A stretch of DNA of 64,000 nucleotides from positions 62,001 through 126,000 of the forward strand of contig AZWL01000016.1 of NCBI GenBank assembly GCA_000514715.1. The letters run 5' to 3'. A model generated the notes under the pieces. It was not told where the DNA came from. It worked only from the letters and a program-made list of their open reading frames with translations, and ran no database searches. The position numbers and the translations under genes are program-made. Positions 49,991-59,374 of the stretch are shown here, piece by piece (position 1 is the first letter of the stretch; every line of letters begins with the position of its first letter). This stretch comes from Streptomyces sp. CNH099. GTDB taxonomy: Bacteria; Actinomycetota; Actinomycetes; Streptomycetales; Streptomycetaceae.

Positions 49991-50745
49991 GGCACGTTCC
50001 CCTTCCGCCTGTGCGTGACCCCATTGTGCGTCCCCCGGGCGCGACGGGCCCGGGCATGGCCGGAAACCGGCCCGTAGGCCGCGCCGCCCAGGATCAGCGC
50101 CGCCCCGGTGACGACCGCGAGCAGCAGCAGCCGCAGCGGCCCGGGCTCGGAGACCCCGCCGGGGAGCGCCGCGAAGCCGTCCGGGCGCTCCAGCATGCCC
50201 GCGCTGCCGAACGGCCATGCCGTCGCGTCGACCCGGCCCTCGACGGCGTCGCGGGGTATGGCGCCGCCGCCGGACTCGGCGAGGTGGTTGCGGGAGTCGA
50301 CGGAGTCGCCGCGGTGGTCGCCGAGCAGGAAGATCTTCCCCTCCGGCACGGTCGTCGCGGGGAAGTCGCCCTGCGCCGCGCGCTCACTGTCCGTGACGTA
50401 CGGCTCGGCCACCGGCGTGCCGTCGACCGTCAGCCGTCCCTGTCCGTCGCAGCAGCCGACCGTGTCCCCGCCGACCGCGACCACCCGCTTGATCATGGGC
50501 AGGTCGCCCCACGCCGCGTCCTCGAAGACCACGACGTCGCCGCGGCGCACCTCGTCGCCCGAGATCCGCTCGGCCAGCACCCGGTCGCCGGAGGCGACGG
50601 TGGGCGCCATCGACGGGGTCGGCACGGTGTACGGCCGGTACACCACCGCGCCCCAGGCGAAGCCGCCGAGGAACAGCACGCAGCCGAGGGCCACGGCCAG
50701 ACCCGACAGCACGCTCCCCAGGCGACCGGCTCCGCTGCTGCTCAT
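49987..50745 (-). CDS. sipZ: Type I signal peptidase (fourth of cluster, SipZ-like)
   Basis: 252 residues. N-terminal anchor (about 9-33), catalytic Ser in PTPSMAPTV, catalytic Lys in MIKRVVAVGGDTV, box E as LGDHRGDSVDSRNH, and a second, C-terminal helix (about 205-228). It cleaves Sec/Tat signal peptides outside the membrane. As I recall, in S. lividans sipW-X-Y form one operon and sipZ heads another with unrelated genes; the same is suggested here by a 292-bp gap and a promoter of its own. Confidence 0.93.
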   Translation of the reverse strand: MSSSGAGRLGSVLSGLAVALGCVLFLGGFAWGAVVYRPYTVPTPSMAPTVASGDRVLAERISGDEVRRGDVVVFEDAAWGDLPMIKRVVAVGGDTVGCCDGQGRLTVDGTPVAEPYVTDSERAAQGDFPATTVPEGKIFLLGDHRGDSVDSRNHLAESGGGAIPRDAVEGRVDATAWPFGSAGMLERPDGFAALPGGVSEPGPLRLLLLAVVTGAALILGGAAYGPVSGHARARRARGTHNGVTHRRKGNVP

Positions 50746-50751
50746 GGCCGC

Positions 50752-50757
50752 ACACTA
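50752..50757 (-). promoter_or_regulatory. Predicted -10 of leaderless sipZ promoter
   Basis: Minus-strand TAGTGT stands exactly 6 bases before the ATG, and no ribosome site is present. The remaining gap to 51037 shows only GC-rich inverted repeats near 51000-51030, probably the sipY terminator. Confidence 0.45.
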
Positions 50758-51037
50758 CCCAGAGGTACGGCGGCCAGTCAGCCCGCTCGGCGAACCGCCC
50801 CGGCCAGCGACGCCCGCGACCGCGGCGGGAGCGGCCCGCGCCCGTGAAAGCCCAGGCCGGGACGGTCGCGTACGCCGGGAGGGGCTCCGGCGCCCCGCGG
50901 CACTGTCACCCGGACGGCCCCGTAGCCCCGGCCCGTACGCCCCGCAGCGCCGGCCCCGGACACGTGGGCGGCCCTCCCGGAGCCCTCCGACGGCCTCTGA
51001 GCCCCCCGGAAGGGCCCTGGAGCCTCCGGGGCCCGTC

Positions 51038-52162
51038 TCAGCCGTTCAGGTCCGCCTTGCGGATCAGCCGGCGCCGCCGCCACAGCACCAGGGGCACCGC
51101 CCCCGCCAGCCCCAGCGCGGCCGGCGCCGCGCCGCCGGCGGCGGCGTTCAGCCCGGGCTGGTCGAAGGTGCCCGGCACCGGCAGCGTCCCCCAGCGGTCG
51201 ATCGGCCAGGCGCGGGCGATGGCCCGCCCGACGACCAGGTCCTCGTCGACGAAGCCCTTGTCCGGCGACTTCTCGTGGTACCGGGAGTCGAGCGAGTCCT
51301 GCCGGTGGTCGCCCATCACCCACAGCTTGCCCTCGGGGACCTTCACCGGCCCGAAGTCGTTGTCCTCGCAGGGAGTGTTCCCGGGGAAGATGTACGACGT
51401 CTCATCGAGCGCCTTGCCGTTGACCTTCACGGGGCCGGCGCCCTTGCACTCCACGGTGTCCCCGCCGACCGCGATGACGCGCTTGATGAGGTCCTGCTCC
51501 TCCGCCGAGGGCATCAGGCCGATGAAGCTCAGGCCCTTCTGGATGCCTTCGAGCACGGGCCCGGAGTCCGACTGCGGCGCCTCGTTCAGCCAGCCGCCCG
51601 GGTCGTGGAAGACGACGACCTCCCCGCGCTCCGGCTCGGCGCCGAACCACGGCGTGAGCTTGTCCACCAGCACCCGGTCGCCGACCTGCAGGGTGTTCTG
51701 CATGGAGTTGGAGGGGATGGAGAACGCCTGGACCAAAAAGGTCTTGATGATCAGCGCGAGCACCAGCGCGACGAGGATGAGGATCGGCAGCTCCTTCCAG
51801 AAGGAGCGCTGCTTCTTCCCGCGGGCGCCGGCCGCGCCGGCGCCGTCCGCGCCGCCACCGCCGCCCGACCCGTCCGTACCCTCGGCGCCTCCCCCGGCGC
51901 CGCCTCCGCCGTCGCTCATCGAGCCCGCTTCCGCCGCCGCAGGGCCGCCGGGAGGACCGGCCGCGGTATACGGCGGGAGGTCGGGCCTGGCGGGGGAGGC
52001 GGGCCGGGCGTCGTCCCCGGGGGCGTCCGCCGGGCCGTCGGCCGGAGGCTGCCCCTCAGGGCCGCCGGGAGGGCCGTCGGCCGGCTGCTGCGCACGTTCC
52101 TGACCGGGCCTGTCTTCGGGGCCCTCGTGACCGGACCGGGCGCTGACTGCCACGTCCCCCAC
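51038..52162 (-). CDS. sipY: Type I signal peptidase (third, SipY-like)
   Basis: 374 residues if GTG 52162 is the start. The first about 120 are Pro/Gly/Ala/Asp-rich; the anchor helix is ILILVALVLALIIKTFLVQA, the serine motif SIPSNSMQNTL, the lysine motif IKRVIAVGGDTVEC, box E MGDHRQDSLDSRYH, and a C-terminal helix precedes WRRRRLIRK. GTG 52162 has GAGGAG at 5 bases and gives VGDVAVSARSGHEG, a start I recall from relatives; it overlaps sipX by 247 bp. The alternative ATG 51919 shares ATGA with the sipX stop and gives 293 residues. Confidence 0.88.
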   Translation of the reverse strand: MGDVAVSARSGHEGPEDRPGQERAQQPADGPPGGPEGQPPADGPADAPGDDARPASPARPDLPPYTAAGPPGGPAAAEAGSMSDGGGGAGGGAEGTDGSGGGGGADGAGAAGARGKKQRSFWKELPILILVALVLALIIKTFLVQAFSIPSNSMQNTLQVGDRVLVDKLTPWFGAEPERGEVVVFHDPGGWLNEAPQSDSGPVLEGIQKGLSFIGLMPSAEEQDLIKRVIAVGGDTVECKGAGPVKVNGKALDETSYIFPGNTPCEDNDFGPVKVPEGKLWVMGDHRQDSLDSRYHEKSPDKGFVDEDLVVGRAIARAWPIDRWGTLPVPGTFDQPGLNAAAGGAAPAALGLAGAVPLVLWRRRRLIRKADLNG

Positions 52163-53229
52163 ATCCACTCCTCACCTTGCCGCCGCCTGCCCCGGGTCAG
52201 GTGCAGGCCCACCACTCCCATAACGAGCGAGAGTTCCGCAGGAGTCGGGAGGGGATCCATTCGGCCCACTTCTTTCGAGGACACCTTATTCGCCCGCTCG
52301 CCGGATTCCGGAACCGAGGCGTAGGTATCCGGTGAGTCGAACTTGTCCCAGTGGCCGAGCGGCCAGGCGATGACCATGGCCCTGCCGACCACGTCCTCCT
52401 CCGCGATCGTGCCGTGGTGCGGGCCGTCGAGGTGGTAGCGCGAGTCCGCGGAGTTGGAGCGGTGGTCGCCCATGACGAAGATCCGGCCGTCCGGCACGGT
52501 GACGTCGAAGGTGCGCTGCGACGGCTTGTCGCCCGGGTGCAGGTACGGCTCCACCAGCGGCTTTCCGTTGACCGTGACCCGACCCGTGTCGTCGCAGCAG
52601 GCCACCCGGTCGCCACCGACCGCCACGGCCCGCTTGATGAGGTCCTGCTCGTGCTCCGAGGGCAGCAGCCCGATGAACGTCAGCACGTCCTTGGCCTGCG
52701 CGACGCCCACCGGGTCGTCGAGCCGGTCCTCCTCCTGGTTGCTGAGCCAGCCGCCCGGGTCCTTGAAGACGACGATGTCGCCGCGCTCGGGCTTCGCGCC
52801 GAACCAGGGCGTGAGCTTGTCGACGACGACGCGGTCGCCGATCCGGATCGTCTGCTCCATCGATCCGGAGGGGATGACGAACGCCTGCAGCAGGAAGGTC
52901 TTGACGCCCAGCGCTATCAGCATGGCCGCGCCGATGATGAGCGGGATCTCCTTTATCCGCGAGCGCGTTCTGCGCCGCTTCGCCCGCTTGGCCGCCTTGC
53001 GGCGCTCCGCCCTGCCGCCGATCCTCGGCCCCGGCTCGCCGCCGGGCGCGTACGGATCGCGCGGTCCCGACCCGCCGCCGGAGACGTATGGATCGCGCGG
53101 TCCGCGCCCGCCGCCCGGCGCGTACGGCTCACGGGGCTCCCGCGGCACACGGCCGTCGCCGTGCCCGCCGCCCGCACCGCGCCCGTCGTCCGGGCCGCCG
53201 CCCGCGTACCGCGCGTGGCTACCCCCCAT
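51916..53229 (-). CDS. sipX: Type I signal peptidase (second, SipX-like) with long C-terminal tail
   Basis: 437 residues. N-terminal RGPRDPYVSGG-type repeats, then a basic segment and anchor helix (about 88-110). Serine motif VIPSGSMEQTI, lysine motif IKRAVAVGGDRVACC, box E MGDHRSNSADSRYH. The peptidase core ends near 350 (LPTPAELSLVMGVVGLH). The remaining about 85 residues are Arg/Pro/Thr-rich and share DNA with the start of sipY in another frame, so they may or may not be functional. The ATG overlaps the sipW stop by 11 bp. Confidence 0.9.
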   Translation of the reverse strand: MGGSHARYAGGGPDDGRGAGGGHGDGRVPREPREPYAPGGGRGPRDPYVSGGGSGPRDPYAPGGEPGPRIGGRAERRKAAKRAKRRRTRSRIKEIPLIIGAAMLIALGVKTFLLQAFVIPSGSMEQTIRIGDRVVVDKLTPWFGAKPERGDIVVFKDPGGWLSNQEEDRLDDPVGVAQAKDVLTFIGLLPSEHEQDLIKRAVAVGGDRVACCDDTGRVTVNGKPLVEPYLHPGDKPSQRTFDVTVPDGRIFVMGDHRSNSADSRYHLDGPHHGTIAEEDVVGRAMVIAWPLGHWDKFDSPDTYASVPESGERANKVSSKEVGRMDPLPTPAELSLVMGVVGLHLTRGRRRQGEEWMWGTWQSAPGPVTRAPKTGPVRNVRSSRPTALPAALRGSLRPTARRTPPGTTPGPPPPPGPTSRRIPRPVLPAALRRRKRAR

Positions 53230-53941
53230 ACGCCGGCCGCCCCAGTGAACCGACCCGGTCCGGCGGCCACCCCCGCCACTCCGCCCTGCCGATGACCTTG
53301 TCCACCGACACCGTGCCGCCGCCCGGCGACCCGAGGTGGTCGCGGGAGTCGCGGGAGTCGCTGCGGTGGTCGCCCATGACCCACAGCCGGCCCGGCGGCA
53401 CGATGACGTCGAACTCGACCAGCGACGGGGCATCGCCCGGATACAGGTAATCCCGCTCGTCGAGCGGCTTTCCGTTCACCGTCAACCTCCCCCGTGCGTC
53501 GCAGCAGACCACCCGGTCACCACCGACACCGATGACGCGTTTCACGTAGTCGGTGCCGTCGGACTCGGCAAGGCCGGTGGCCGCTCCGGCCTTGCGCAGC
53601 AGGCCCGACACCGGCCCCCCGCCGCCGCCGGCGGCGGCGAAGGTTCCGGTGCCGTCGAAGACGACAACGTCTCCGCGCTTCGGTTCGTCCCCGAACGCGT
53701 AAGCGAGCTTGTTGACCAATACCCGGTCACCGGGCTGGAGAACCGGTTCCATCGAACCGCTCGGCACGAGGAACGGCTGGACGACGAAGGCACTGACGAG
53801 CAGCCCGACGACGGTACAGGCGGCCGCGAGGGCGACGGCCCAGCGCAGCGGGCGCAGAAACGAGGAGCGCGACGGCTCCTCCCGCCCGGACTCCGGGGAA
53901 GAGGGGCCGTCGCGCTCCTCGGGCCGCAGCTCAGTGTCCAT
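53219..53941 (-). CDS. sipW: Type I signal peptidase (first, SipW-like)
   Basis: 240 residues. Single N-terminal anchor (about 36-56), serine motif VPSGSMEPVL, lysine motif VKRVIGVGGDRVVCC, box E MGDHRSDSRDSRDH; no C-terminal helix is evident. First of three signal peptidase genes read together, 46 bp after rplS. Having several paralogous signal peptidases is typical of Streptomyces with its heavy protein export. Confidence 0.94.
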   Translation of the reverse strand: MDTELRPEERDGPSSPESGREEPSRSSFLRPLRWAVALAAACTVVGLLVSAFVVQPFLVPSGSMEPVLQPGDRVLVNKLAYAFGDEPKRGDVVVFDGTGTFAAAGGGGGPVSGLLRKAGAATGLAESDGTDYVKRVIGVGGDRVVCCDARGRLTVNGKPLDERDYLYPGDAPSLVEFDVIVPPGRLWVMGDHRSDSRDSRDHLGSPGGGTVSVDKVIGRAEWRGWPPDRVGSLGRPAYGG

Positions 53942-53987
53942 CGCAGCGAAGCCTAATATGGCGGTTCGCCCGCGTGGACAGGGCGCA

Positions 53988-54335
53988 TCAGCGCTCGCGC
54001 TTCTCCTTGATCTTCGCGGCCTTGCCGCGGAGGTCGCGCAGGTAGTACAGCTTGGCGCGGCGGACCTGGCCGCGGGTCACCAGCTCGATCTTCTCGACGA
54101 CCGGGGTGTGCACCGGGAAGGTGCGCTCGACGCCGACGCCGAAGCTCACCTTGCGGACGGTGAAGGACTCGCGGACCCCGGCGCCCTGCCGGCGGATGAC
54201 GACACCCTTGAACTGCTGGACACGGGAGCGGCTGCCCTCGATGACGCGCACGTGGACGTTGACCGTGTCGCCGGGCCGGAAGGCCGGGATGTCGTCGCGC
54301 AGGGAGGCTGCGTCGACGCTTTCGAGAAGGTTCAT
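53988..54335 (-). CDS. rplS: 50S ribosomal protein L19
   Basis: 115 residues at normal length; sits at the 30S-50S interface. Motifs: IPAFRPGDTVNVHVRVIEG, RVQQFKGVVIRRQGAG, SFGVGVERTFPVHTP and RAKLYYLRDL. Last of the rpsP-rimM-trmD-rplS block. A 135-bp gap upstream, with a small hairpin (CCCCT/AGGGG), may be its leader. Confidence 0.98.
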   Translation of the reverse strand: MNLLESVDAASLRDDIPAFRPGDTVNVHVRVIEGSRSRVQQFKGVVIRRQGAGVRESFTVRKVSFGVGVERTFPVHTPVVEKIELVTRGQVRRAKLYYLRDLRGKAAKIKEKRER

Positions 54336-54470
54336 GACCGTCTGCTTTCTTCGCCGATGCCACAGGTCATCGACAAGAGTCCGAAGTGGGACAGAGGATG
54401 CTGCAGCGTCGTACGGGCGTCGTGTCCCCCTGTGGCAGGGGCGCCGCGTCGGACGGCAGTCAGCAGCCGC

Positions 54471-55276
<806 letters not shown>

Positions 55277-55280
<4 letters not shown>

Positions 55281-55828
55281 GCGGCGCCCTCTCCCCCGCC
55301 GCGGCCCTCGTCGCCGGCGGCCTCGTCCAGCAACCCGGGCGGCGGCTCGACGACGACGCGCTGCGCGTCGAGGTCGACCTCGGGCACGATCTCGGCGACG
55401 AACGGGATCAGCGCCTCGCCGCCGTCCGTGCGGGCCACGACCAGCAGGTCCTGGTACGGCAGGTGCGCCACCTGCGCGACGCGCCCCACGGGGGTGCCGT
55501 CGCGCAGCACGACGTCGAGGTCGGCGAGCTGGTGGTCGTAGAACTCCTCGGGGTCCTCCGGGGCCTCCGCGGGGTCCACGTCGGCGACGAGGAGGGTGTT
55601 GCGCAGGGCCTCGGCGGCGGTGCGGTCGGCGACGCCCTCGAAGCGCAGCAGCAGCCGGCCGCTGTGCACCCGCCCGGCGGCGACGGTCAGCGGCCCGGCG
55701 GACGCCGGGTCGGTGGCCAGGACGGCGCCGGGGCCGAGCCGCCGCTCGGGCTCGTCGGTGCGTACCTCGACGGTGACCTCGCCCTTGATCCCGTGGGCGC
55801 GGCCGATCCGCGCGACTACCAGCTGCAC
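55277..55828 (-). CDS. rimM: Ribosome maturation factor RimM
   Basis: 183 residues. N-terminal RimM domain (VARIGRAHGIKGEVTVEV) and C-terminal PRC barrel (YDHQLADLDVVLRDGTPVG). It assists 16S rRNA processing and the head of the 30S subunit by binding S19. GTG start with GAGGAAGG upstream. The last 15 residues are a Gly/Glu/Ala tail. Confidence 0.95.
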
Positions 55829-55991
55829 GGGTGCCTTCCTCTTCGTACGACGTGTGCCGCCGCGGGTTCGTACGACGTGGCCGCCGCGGGCGTACGGCCG
55901 CGGATCCGCGTACGGCGACGGGCCGGGGCGCCTGCCGGCCTCCCCGGCCCGTGCCGGTGACGACTGTCCCCCTGCGCCGCGCGGCGGCGGT

Positions 55992-56231
55992 TCAGCGGAC
56001 CTGGTCCACGTCGACGAGGTCGACGCGGATGCCGCGGCCGCCGAGCGCGCCGACGATGGTGCGCAGGGAGCGGGCCGTGCGGCCGTTGCGGCCGATGACC
56101 TTGCCGAGGTCCTCGGGGTGCACCCGGACCTCCAGCACCCGCCCGCGGCGCAGGTTGCGCGCGCTGACCTCGACCTCGTCGGGGTTGTCGACGATGCCCT
56201 TCACCAGGTGCTCAAGGGCTTCTTCGAGCAT
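55992..56231 (-). CDS. khpA: KH-domain RNA-binding protein
   Basis: 79 residues, a single type II KH domain with the GxxG loop in VIGRNGRTARSLRTIV. KhpA-type proteins bind RNA and in Gram-positive bacteria affect cell length and ribosome assembly. It lies 2 bp after rpsP, a standard arrangement. Confidence 0.94.
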   Translation of the reverse strand: MLEEALEHLVKGIVDNPDEVEVSARNLRRGRVLEVRVHPEDLGKVIGRNGRTARSLRTIVGALGGRGIRVDLVDVDQVR

Positions 56232-56233
56232 CG

Positions 56234-56737
56234 TCAGGCCCCGGCGGCCTCGGCCGGGGCCTCGGCGGGCTCGGCGTCGGCCTTCTTCTCGGCCTTGTCA
56301 GCCTTGTCGGTCTTGTCGGTCTTGTCAGCCTTGTCGGCCTTTCCGCCCTTGTCGGCCTTCTTCGCCTTGGGGGTCACCGCGTTGCCCTTGGGCTCGTCGG
56401 CGGCGTCCTTGGCGGCGGCCTCGAAGAGTGCCCGCTTGTCGGCCTTCGGCTCCGGGACCTTCATCGGCTCGGGGGCCGGCAGGCCCTTGAACTTCTGCCA
56501 GTCGCCGGTGACCTTGAGGATGGCGAGCACCGGCTCGGTCGGCTGCGCGCCGACGCCCAGCCAGTACTGCGCCCGCTCCGAGTCGACCTCGATGCGCGAG
56601 GGGTTCTGGACCGGGTGGTACAGCCCGATCTCCTCGATGGCCCGGCCGTCACGGCGGGTGCGCGAGTCGGCGACGACGATGCGGTAGTGCGGCGACCGGA
56701 TCTTGCCCAGCCGCTTCAGCTTGATCTTGACTGCCAC
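56234..56737 (-). CDS. rpsP: 30S ribosomal protein S16 with repetitive C-terminal tail
   Basis: 167 residues, about twice the E. coli length. Core (1-80): KIKLKRLGKIRSPHYRIVVA and IEEIGLYHPVQNPS. The tail from about residue 105 consists of Lys-Ala-Asp/Lys-Thr-Asp repeats and an Ala/Glu/Pro end; such tails are common on actinobacterial S16. The GTG or ATG start at 56737 has AGGAG upstream. First gene of the block. Confidence 0.97.
   Translation of the reverse strand: MAVKIKLKRLGKIRSPHYRIVVADSRTRRDGRAIEEIGLYHPVQNPSRIEVDSERAQYWLGVGAQPTEPVLAILKVTGDWQKFKGLPAPEPMKVPEPKADKRALFEAAAKDAADEPKGNAVTPKAKKADKGGKADKADKTDKTDKADKAEKKADAEPAEAPAEAAGA
56294..56356 (-). repeat. Seven 9-bp repeats in the rpsP tail
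   Basis: Units of CTTGTCGGT type (plus strand), six close to consensus and one degenerate, encode the K-A/T-D tripeptide repeats. Slippage could change tail length between strains. Confidence 0.8.
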
Positions 56738-57039
56738 GGGAGTGGTGTCTCCTGGAGTTGACGTGATTGGGCGCGCGGGGGTGCTGCGTGGGGTTGCAGT
56801 GCCCTGGCGCCCGATGGACGCGCCAGCCGGAGGAGAGAGGGGTCCTGTGCGGCTGTCGAGTTCAGCTCACCATTGTGCCACACGGCACCGACGCCCCCGC
56901 CCCCGCGATCCGGTGGGCGGTCCGCCGGCGCGCGTGCGGGCACGCCGGTATCGGATCAGGTGGGGGCGGTGACGAGGGCTGCGGTGACCGGGGGTCCGGC
57001 GCCCGGGGGTAAGGCCCGGGGAGACCGGGGCCCGGGAGG
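56738..57039 (-). promoter_or_regulatory. rpsP promoter and leader region
   Basis: 302 bp without a gene. Minus-strand CACAAT (56872-56877) is a probable -10, giving a leader near 130 nt. The leader holds CTGGCGC-N9-GCGCCAG (56804-56826). Around 57000-57035 runs of CCCGGG-type repeats probably end the SprT-like transcript. Confidence 0.4.
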
Positions 57040-57630
57040 TCAGGCCGCCGCGACGGGTTCCGGGATGCGGAACGGCTTGCCGCAGCCGCCGCACACGATC
57101 GGGGCCTGGGCCAGGACCGACGGCACGACGCGGACGTTCCGTCCGCAGTCGCACACGGCCTTCACCCGCACGCCGCCGCCCGACGACCCGTGCCGGGCCG
57201 CGGGACCGCGGAAGCTGCGCGGGCTGTCGGCGGCGGTGGCCGCGTCGTGCGCCCGCAGCGCCTTGCGGAGGCGCTCGCCGGCCGCGCGGTAGCGCTTCTT
57301 GGCGGCCGGGGTGAGGGTGACCAGGGAAAACCCGCTGCTGGGGTGGGGCTCGTCGGGGTGGTCGAGACCCAGCTCCTCGGCGATGGCGAGGAAACGTCTG
57401 TTGTGGTACCGGCCGGCCCGGGAGGTGTCCCTGACTCCGCGGGCTGCGGCAATTCCGTGGACGGCTTCGTGCAGGAGTCGCTCGAAGGACAGCTCCGCCC
57501 CGCAGGCGGACGAGGACTCCCCGATCAGTGATTCCGGCGCGGCGAGGTCCGGCAGCTCGGGGTGGTACCGCTGAATCTCGGCCCACGCGGCTGCCAGCTC
57601 CGCGGCAAGTACAAGTGGTGTCGTGCTCAC
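57040..57630 (-). CDS. SprT-like zinc metallopeptidase-type protein
   Basis: 196 residues. HEAVHG with the downstream GRYHNRRF fits the zinc site of the SprT-like family, and the C-terminus has a zinc ribbon (CDCGRNVRV...CGGCGKPF). Eukaryotic relatives (Spartan) degrade DNA-protein crosslinks; bacterial ones are mostly unstudied. I chose GTG 57630 because the longer frame to ATG 57693 uses ATT/GAT-type codons unlike the gene. No good ribosome site is visible for either. Confidence 0.85.
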   Translation of the reverse strand: MSTTPLVLAAELAAAWAEIQRYHPELPDLAAPESLIGESSSACGAELSFERLLHEAVHGIAAARGVRDTSRAGRYHNRRFLAIAEELGLDHPDEPHPSSGFSLVTLTPAAKKRYRAAGERLRKALRAHDAATAADSPRSFRGPAARHGSSGGGVRVKAVCDCGRNVRVVPSVLAQAPIVCGGCGKPFRIPEPVAAA

Positions 57631-57869
57631 GTCGGGACTAACGAGCGGGGTGCCCCCGGTGTTCCGATTCCCGGCATCCCAAATAATTTGCATCTACCAG
57701 TCAGTTCACGATGATGCGGTGGGGACGGGGCGCCTGTGCTGATCTGTGGAGGTCTGCCGCTTAAATGATCAGGTCACAACAAAGCCGTACGTGACCGCTT
57801 GTGCACCGTCATGCACCCTTCGCACCGTGCGTCCCCGCCGCCTCCCGCGTACGGCCCCGCCCCCGGCGG
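57631..57869. other. Low-GC intergenic stretch
   Basis: 239 bp between proS and the SprT-like gene, including the AT-richest patches of the window (around 57680-57700 and 57755-57790). It should contain the SprT-type promoter and the proS terminator. I see no gene in it. Confidence 0.4.
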
Positions 57870-59297
57870 TCAGTACGCCCGGGCGACGACGGCGAGCGTA
57901 CCCGGCTCGTCGTCCGCCTCCGGCACCGCCCCGTCCGCCGTGACCAGACAGCGCACGGACACGGCCTGCTCCGCGAGCCGCGCCTCGCCCTCCGGGCCGA
58001 GGTCCGCCCACGGGATACGGGCCCAGCCGCCGGCCGCCGCGGCCTCGGCCGCCTCGGCGACCGTCCGGACGTCCGTCGTACGTTCCACACGCATTCGACG
58101 CGACTCGCGCAGCAACCGTTCCTGATCCTCTTCGAGAATCTTCGGCAGCAGCCCCGCGCGCTCGTCGAGCAGGGCGTCGAGCGCGACGGGCTCCCGGCGG
58201 CCCGGGATGCGCCTGACGAGCGTGGCGGTCCCGGCGGCCAGGTCGCGCGGGCCGATCTCGACCCGTACGGGCACGCCCTTCAGCTCCCAGTCCACGGCCC
58301 GCCGGCCGAAGGGGACGTCGACGCGGTCGTCGATCCGGACCCGTACGCCGGCGGCGGCCAGCCGGTCACCGGCCTCGCGCACCCTGGCGAGCACGTCCTC
58401 GTCGTCCTTCACGGCCAGCACCACGGCCTGCACGGGCGCGAGGCGCGGTGGGACGCGCAGCCCGTCGTCGTCGCCGTGGACCATGATCATGCCGCCGACC
58501 ATGCGGGTCGTGGACCCCCAGGAGGTCTGCCACACGTGGCTGCGCGCGCCGTCCGCGGTGAGGTAGCGGGTGCCGAACGCGCGGGCGAAGTTCTGGCCCA
58601 GCTCGTGGCTGGTGCCCATCTGCAGCGCCTTGCCGTCGCGCATCATCGCTTCGAGGGTGAGGGTGTTGAGGGCGCCGGCGAACCGCTCGGCGGCGGTCTT
58701 GCGCCCCGGGAGCACGTCGATCGCCAGCACGCCGGTCATGAAGTCGGCGTACACCTCGCGCTGGATGCGGGCCGCGAAGTCCCGGGCCTCCTCGTACGTG
58801 GCGTGGGCGGTGTGCCCCTCCTGCCACAGGAACTCCGTCGTGCGCAGGAACATGCGCGGCCGCAGCTCCCAGCGCACCACGTTGGCCCACTGGTTGATCA
58901 GCAGCGGCAGGTCGCGGTAGCTCTGCACCCACTTGGCGAAGTAGTCGTTGACGATCGTCTCGGAGGTGGGCCGGACCACGACCGGCTCCGGGAGTTCCCT
59001 GCCGCCGCCGTGGGTGACGACGGCCAGCTCCGGCGCGAAGCCCTCGACGTGCTCGGCCTCCCTGGCCAGGTAGGACTGCGGGATGAAGAGCGGGAAGTAC
59101 GCGTTCTGCGCGCCCGTCGCCTTGATCCGGTCGTCCATCTCCCGCTGCGTGCGCTCCCACAGCCCGTACCCGTACGGTCGGATGACCATCGTGCCGCGCA
59201 CGGGACCGTTGTCGGCCAGCTCGGCCTTGGTGATCAGGTCCTGGTACCAGCGCGGGAAGTCGTCCGCCTGGCGGGTGAGTACGGGTGCCTTCGCCAT
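57870..59297 (-). CDS. proS: Prolyl-tRNA synthetase, archaeal/eukaryotic type
   Basis: 475-residue class II synthetase. Motif 2 is RWELRPRMFLRTTEFLWQEGHTA, motif 3 includes GGMIMVHGDDDGLRVPPRLAP, with RPTSETIVNDYF earlier. There is no editing insertion between motifs 2 and 3, and the chain ends in a tyrosine (VVARAY), both marks of the archaeal/eukaryotic class rather than the bacterial one. An additional bacterial-type ProRS is expected elsewhere in the genome. It stands between ffh and the SprT-like gene. Confidence 0.95.
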   Translation of the reverse strand: MAKAPVLTRQADDFPRWYQDLITKAELADNGPVRGTMVIRPYGYGLWERTQREMDDRIKATGAQNAYFPLFIPQSYLAREAEHVEGFAPELAVVTHGGGRELPEPVVVRPTSETIVNDYFAKWVQSYRDLPLLINQWANVVRWELRPRMFLRTTEFLWQEGHTAHATYEEARDFAARIQREVYADFMTGVLAIDVLPGRKTAAERFAGALNTLTLEAMMRDGKALQMGTSHELGQNFARAFGTRYLTADGARSHVWQTSWGSTTRMVGGMIMVHGDDDGLRVPPRLAPVQAVVLAVKDDEDVLARVREAGDRLAAAGVRVRIDDRVDVPFGRRAVDWELKGVPVRVEIGPRDLAAGTATLVRRIPGRREPVALDALLDERAGLLPKILEEDQERLLRESRRMRVERTTDVRTVAEAAEAAAAGGWARIPWADLGPEGEARLAEQAVSVRCLVTADGAVPEADDEPGTLAVVARAY

Positions 59298-59374
59298 GGC
59301 GGAGATCGTAGAGCGTGGCCGCGGGCCGCAGGTACTCGTTTACGGGGCCGCCGGCGGCCCGCGGCGGGGGGCGG

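Noticed and set aside
57631..57693. Longer SprT-like protein starting at ATG 57693
   Set aside because: The added codons are A/T-rich at third positions and lie in the low-GC intergenic patch.
57799..58125. 108-codon plus-strand frame near the proS 3' end
   Set aside because: Antisense to proS over most of its length, low complexity, no ribosome site.
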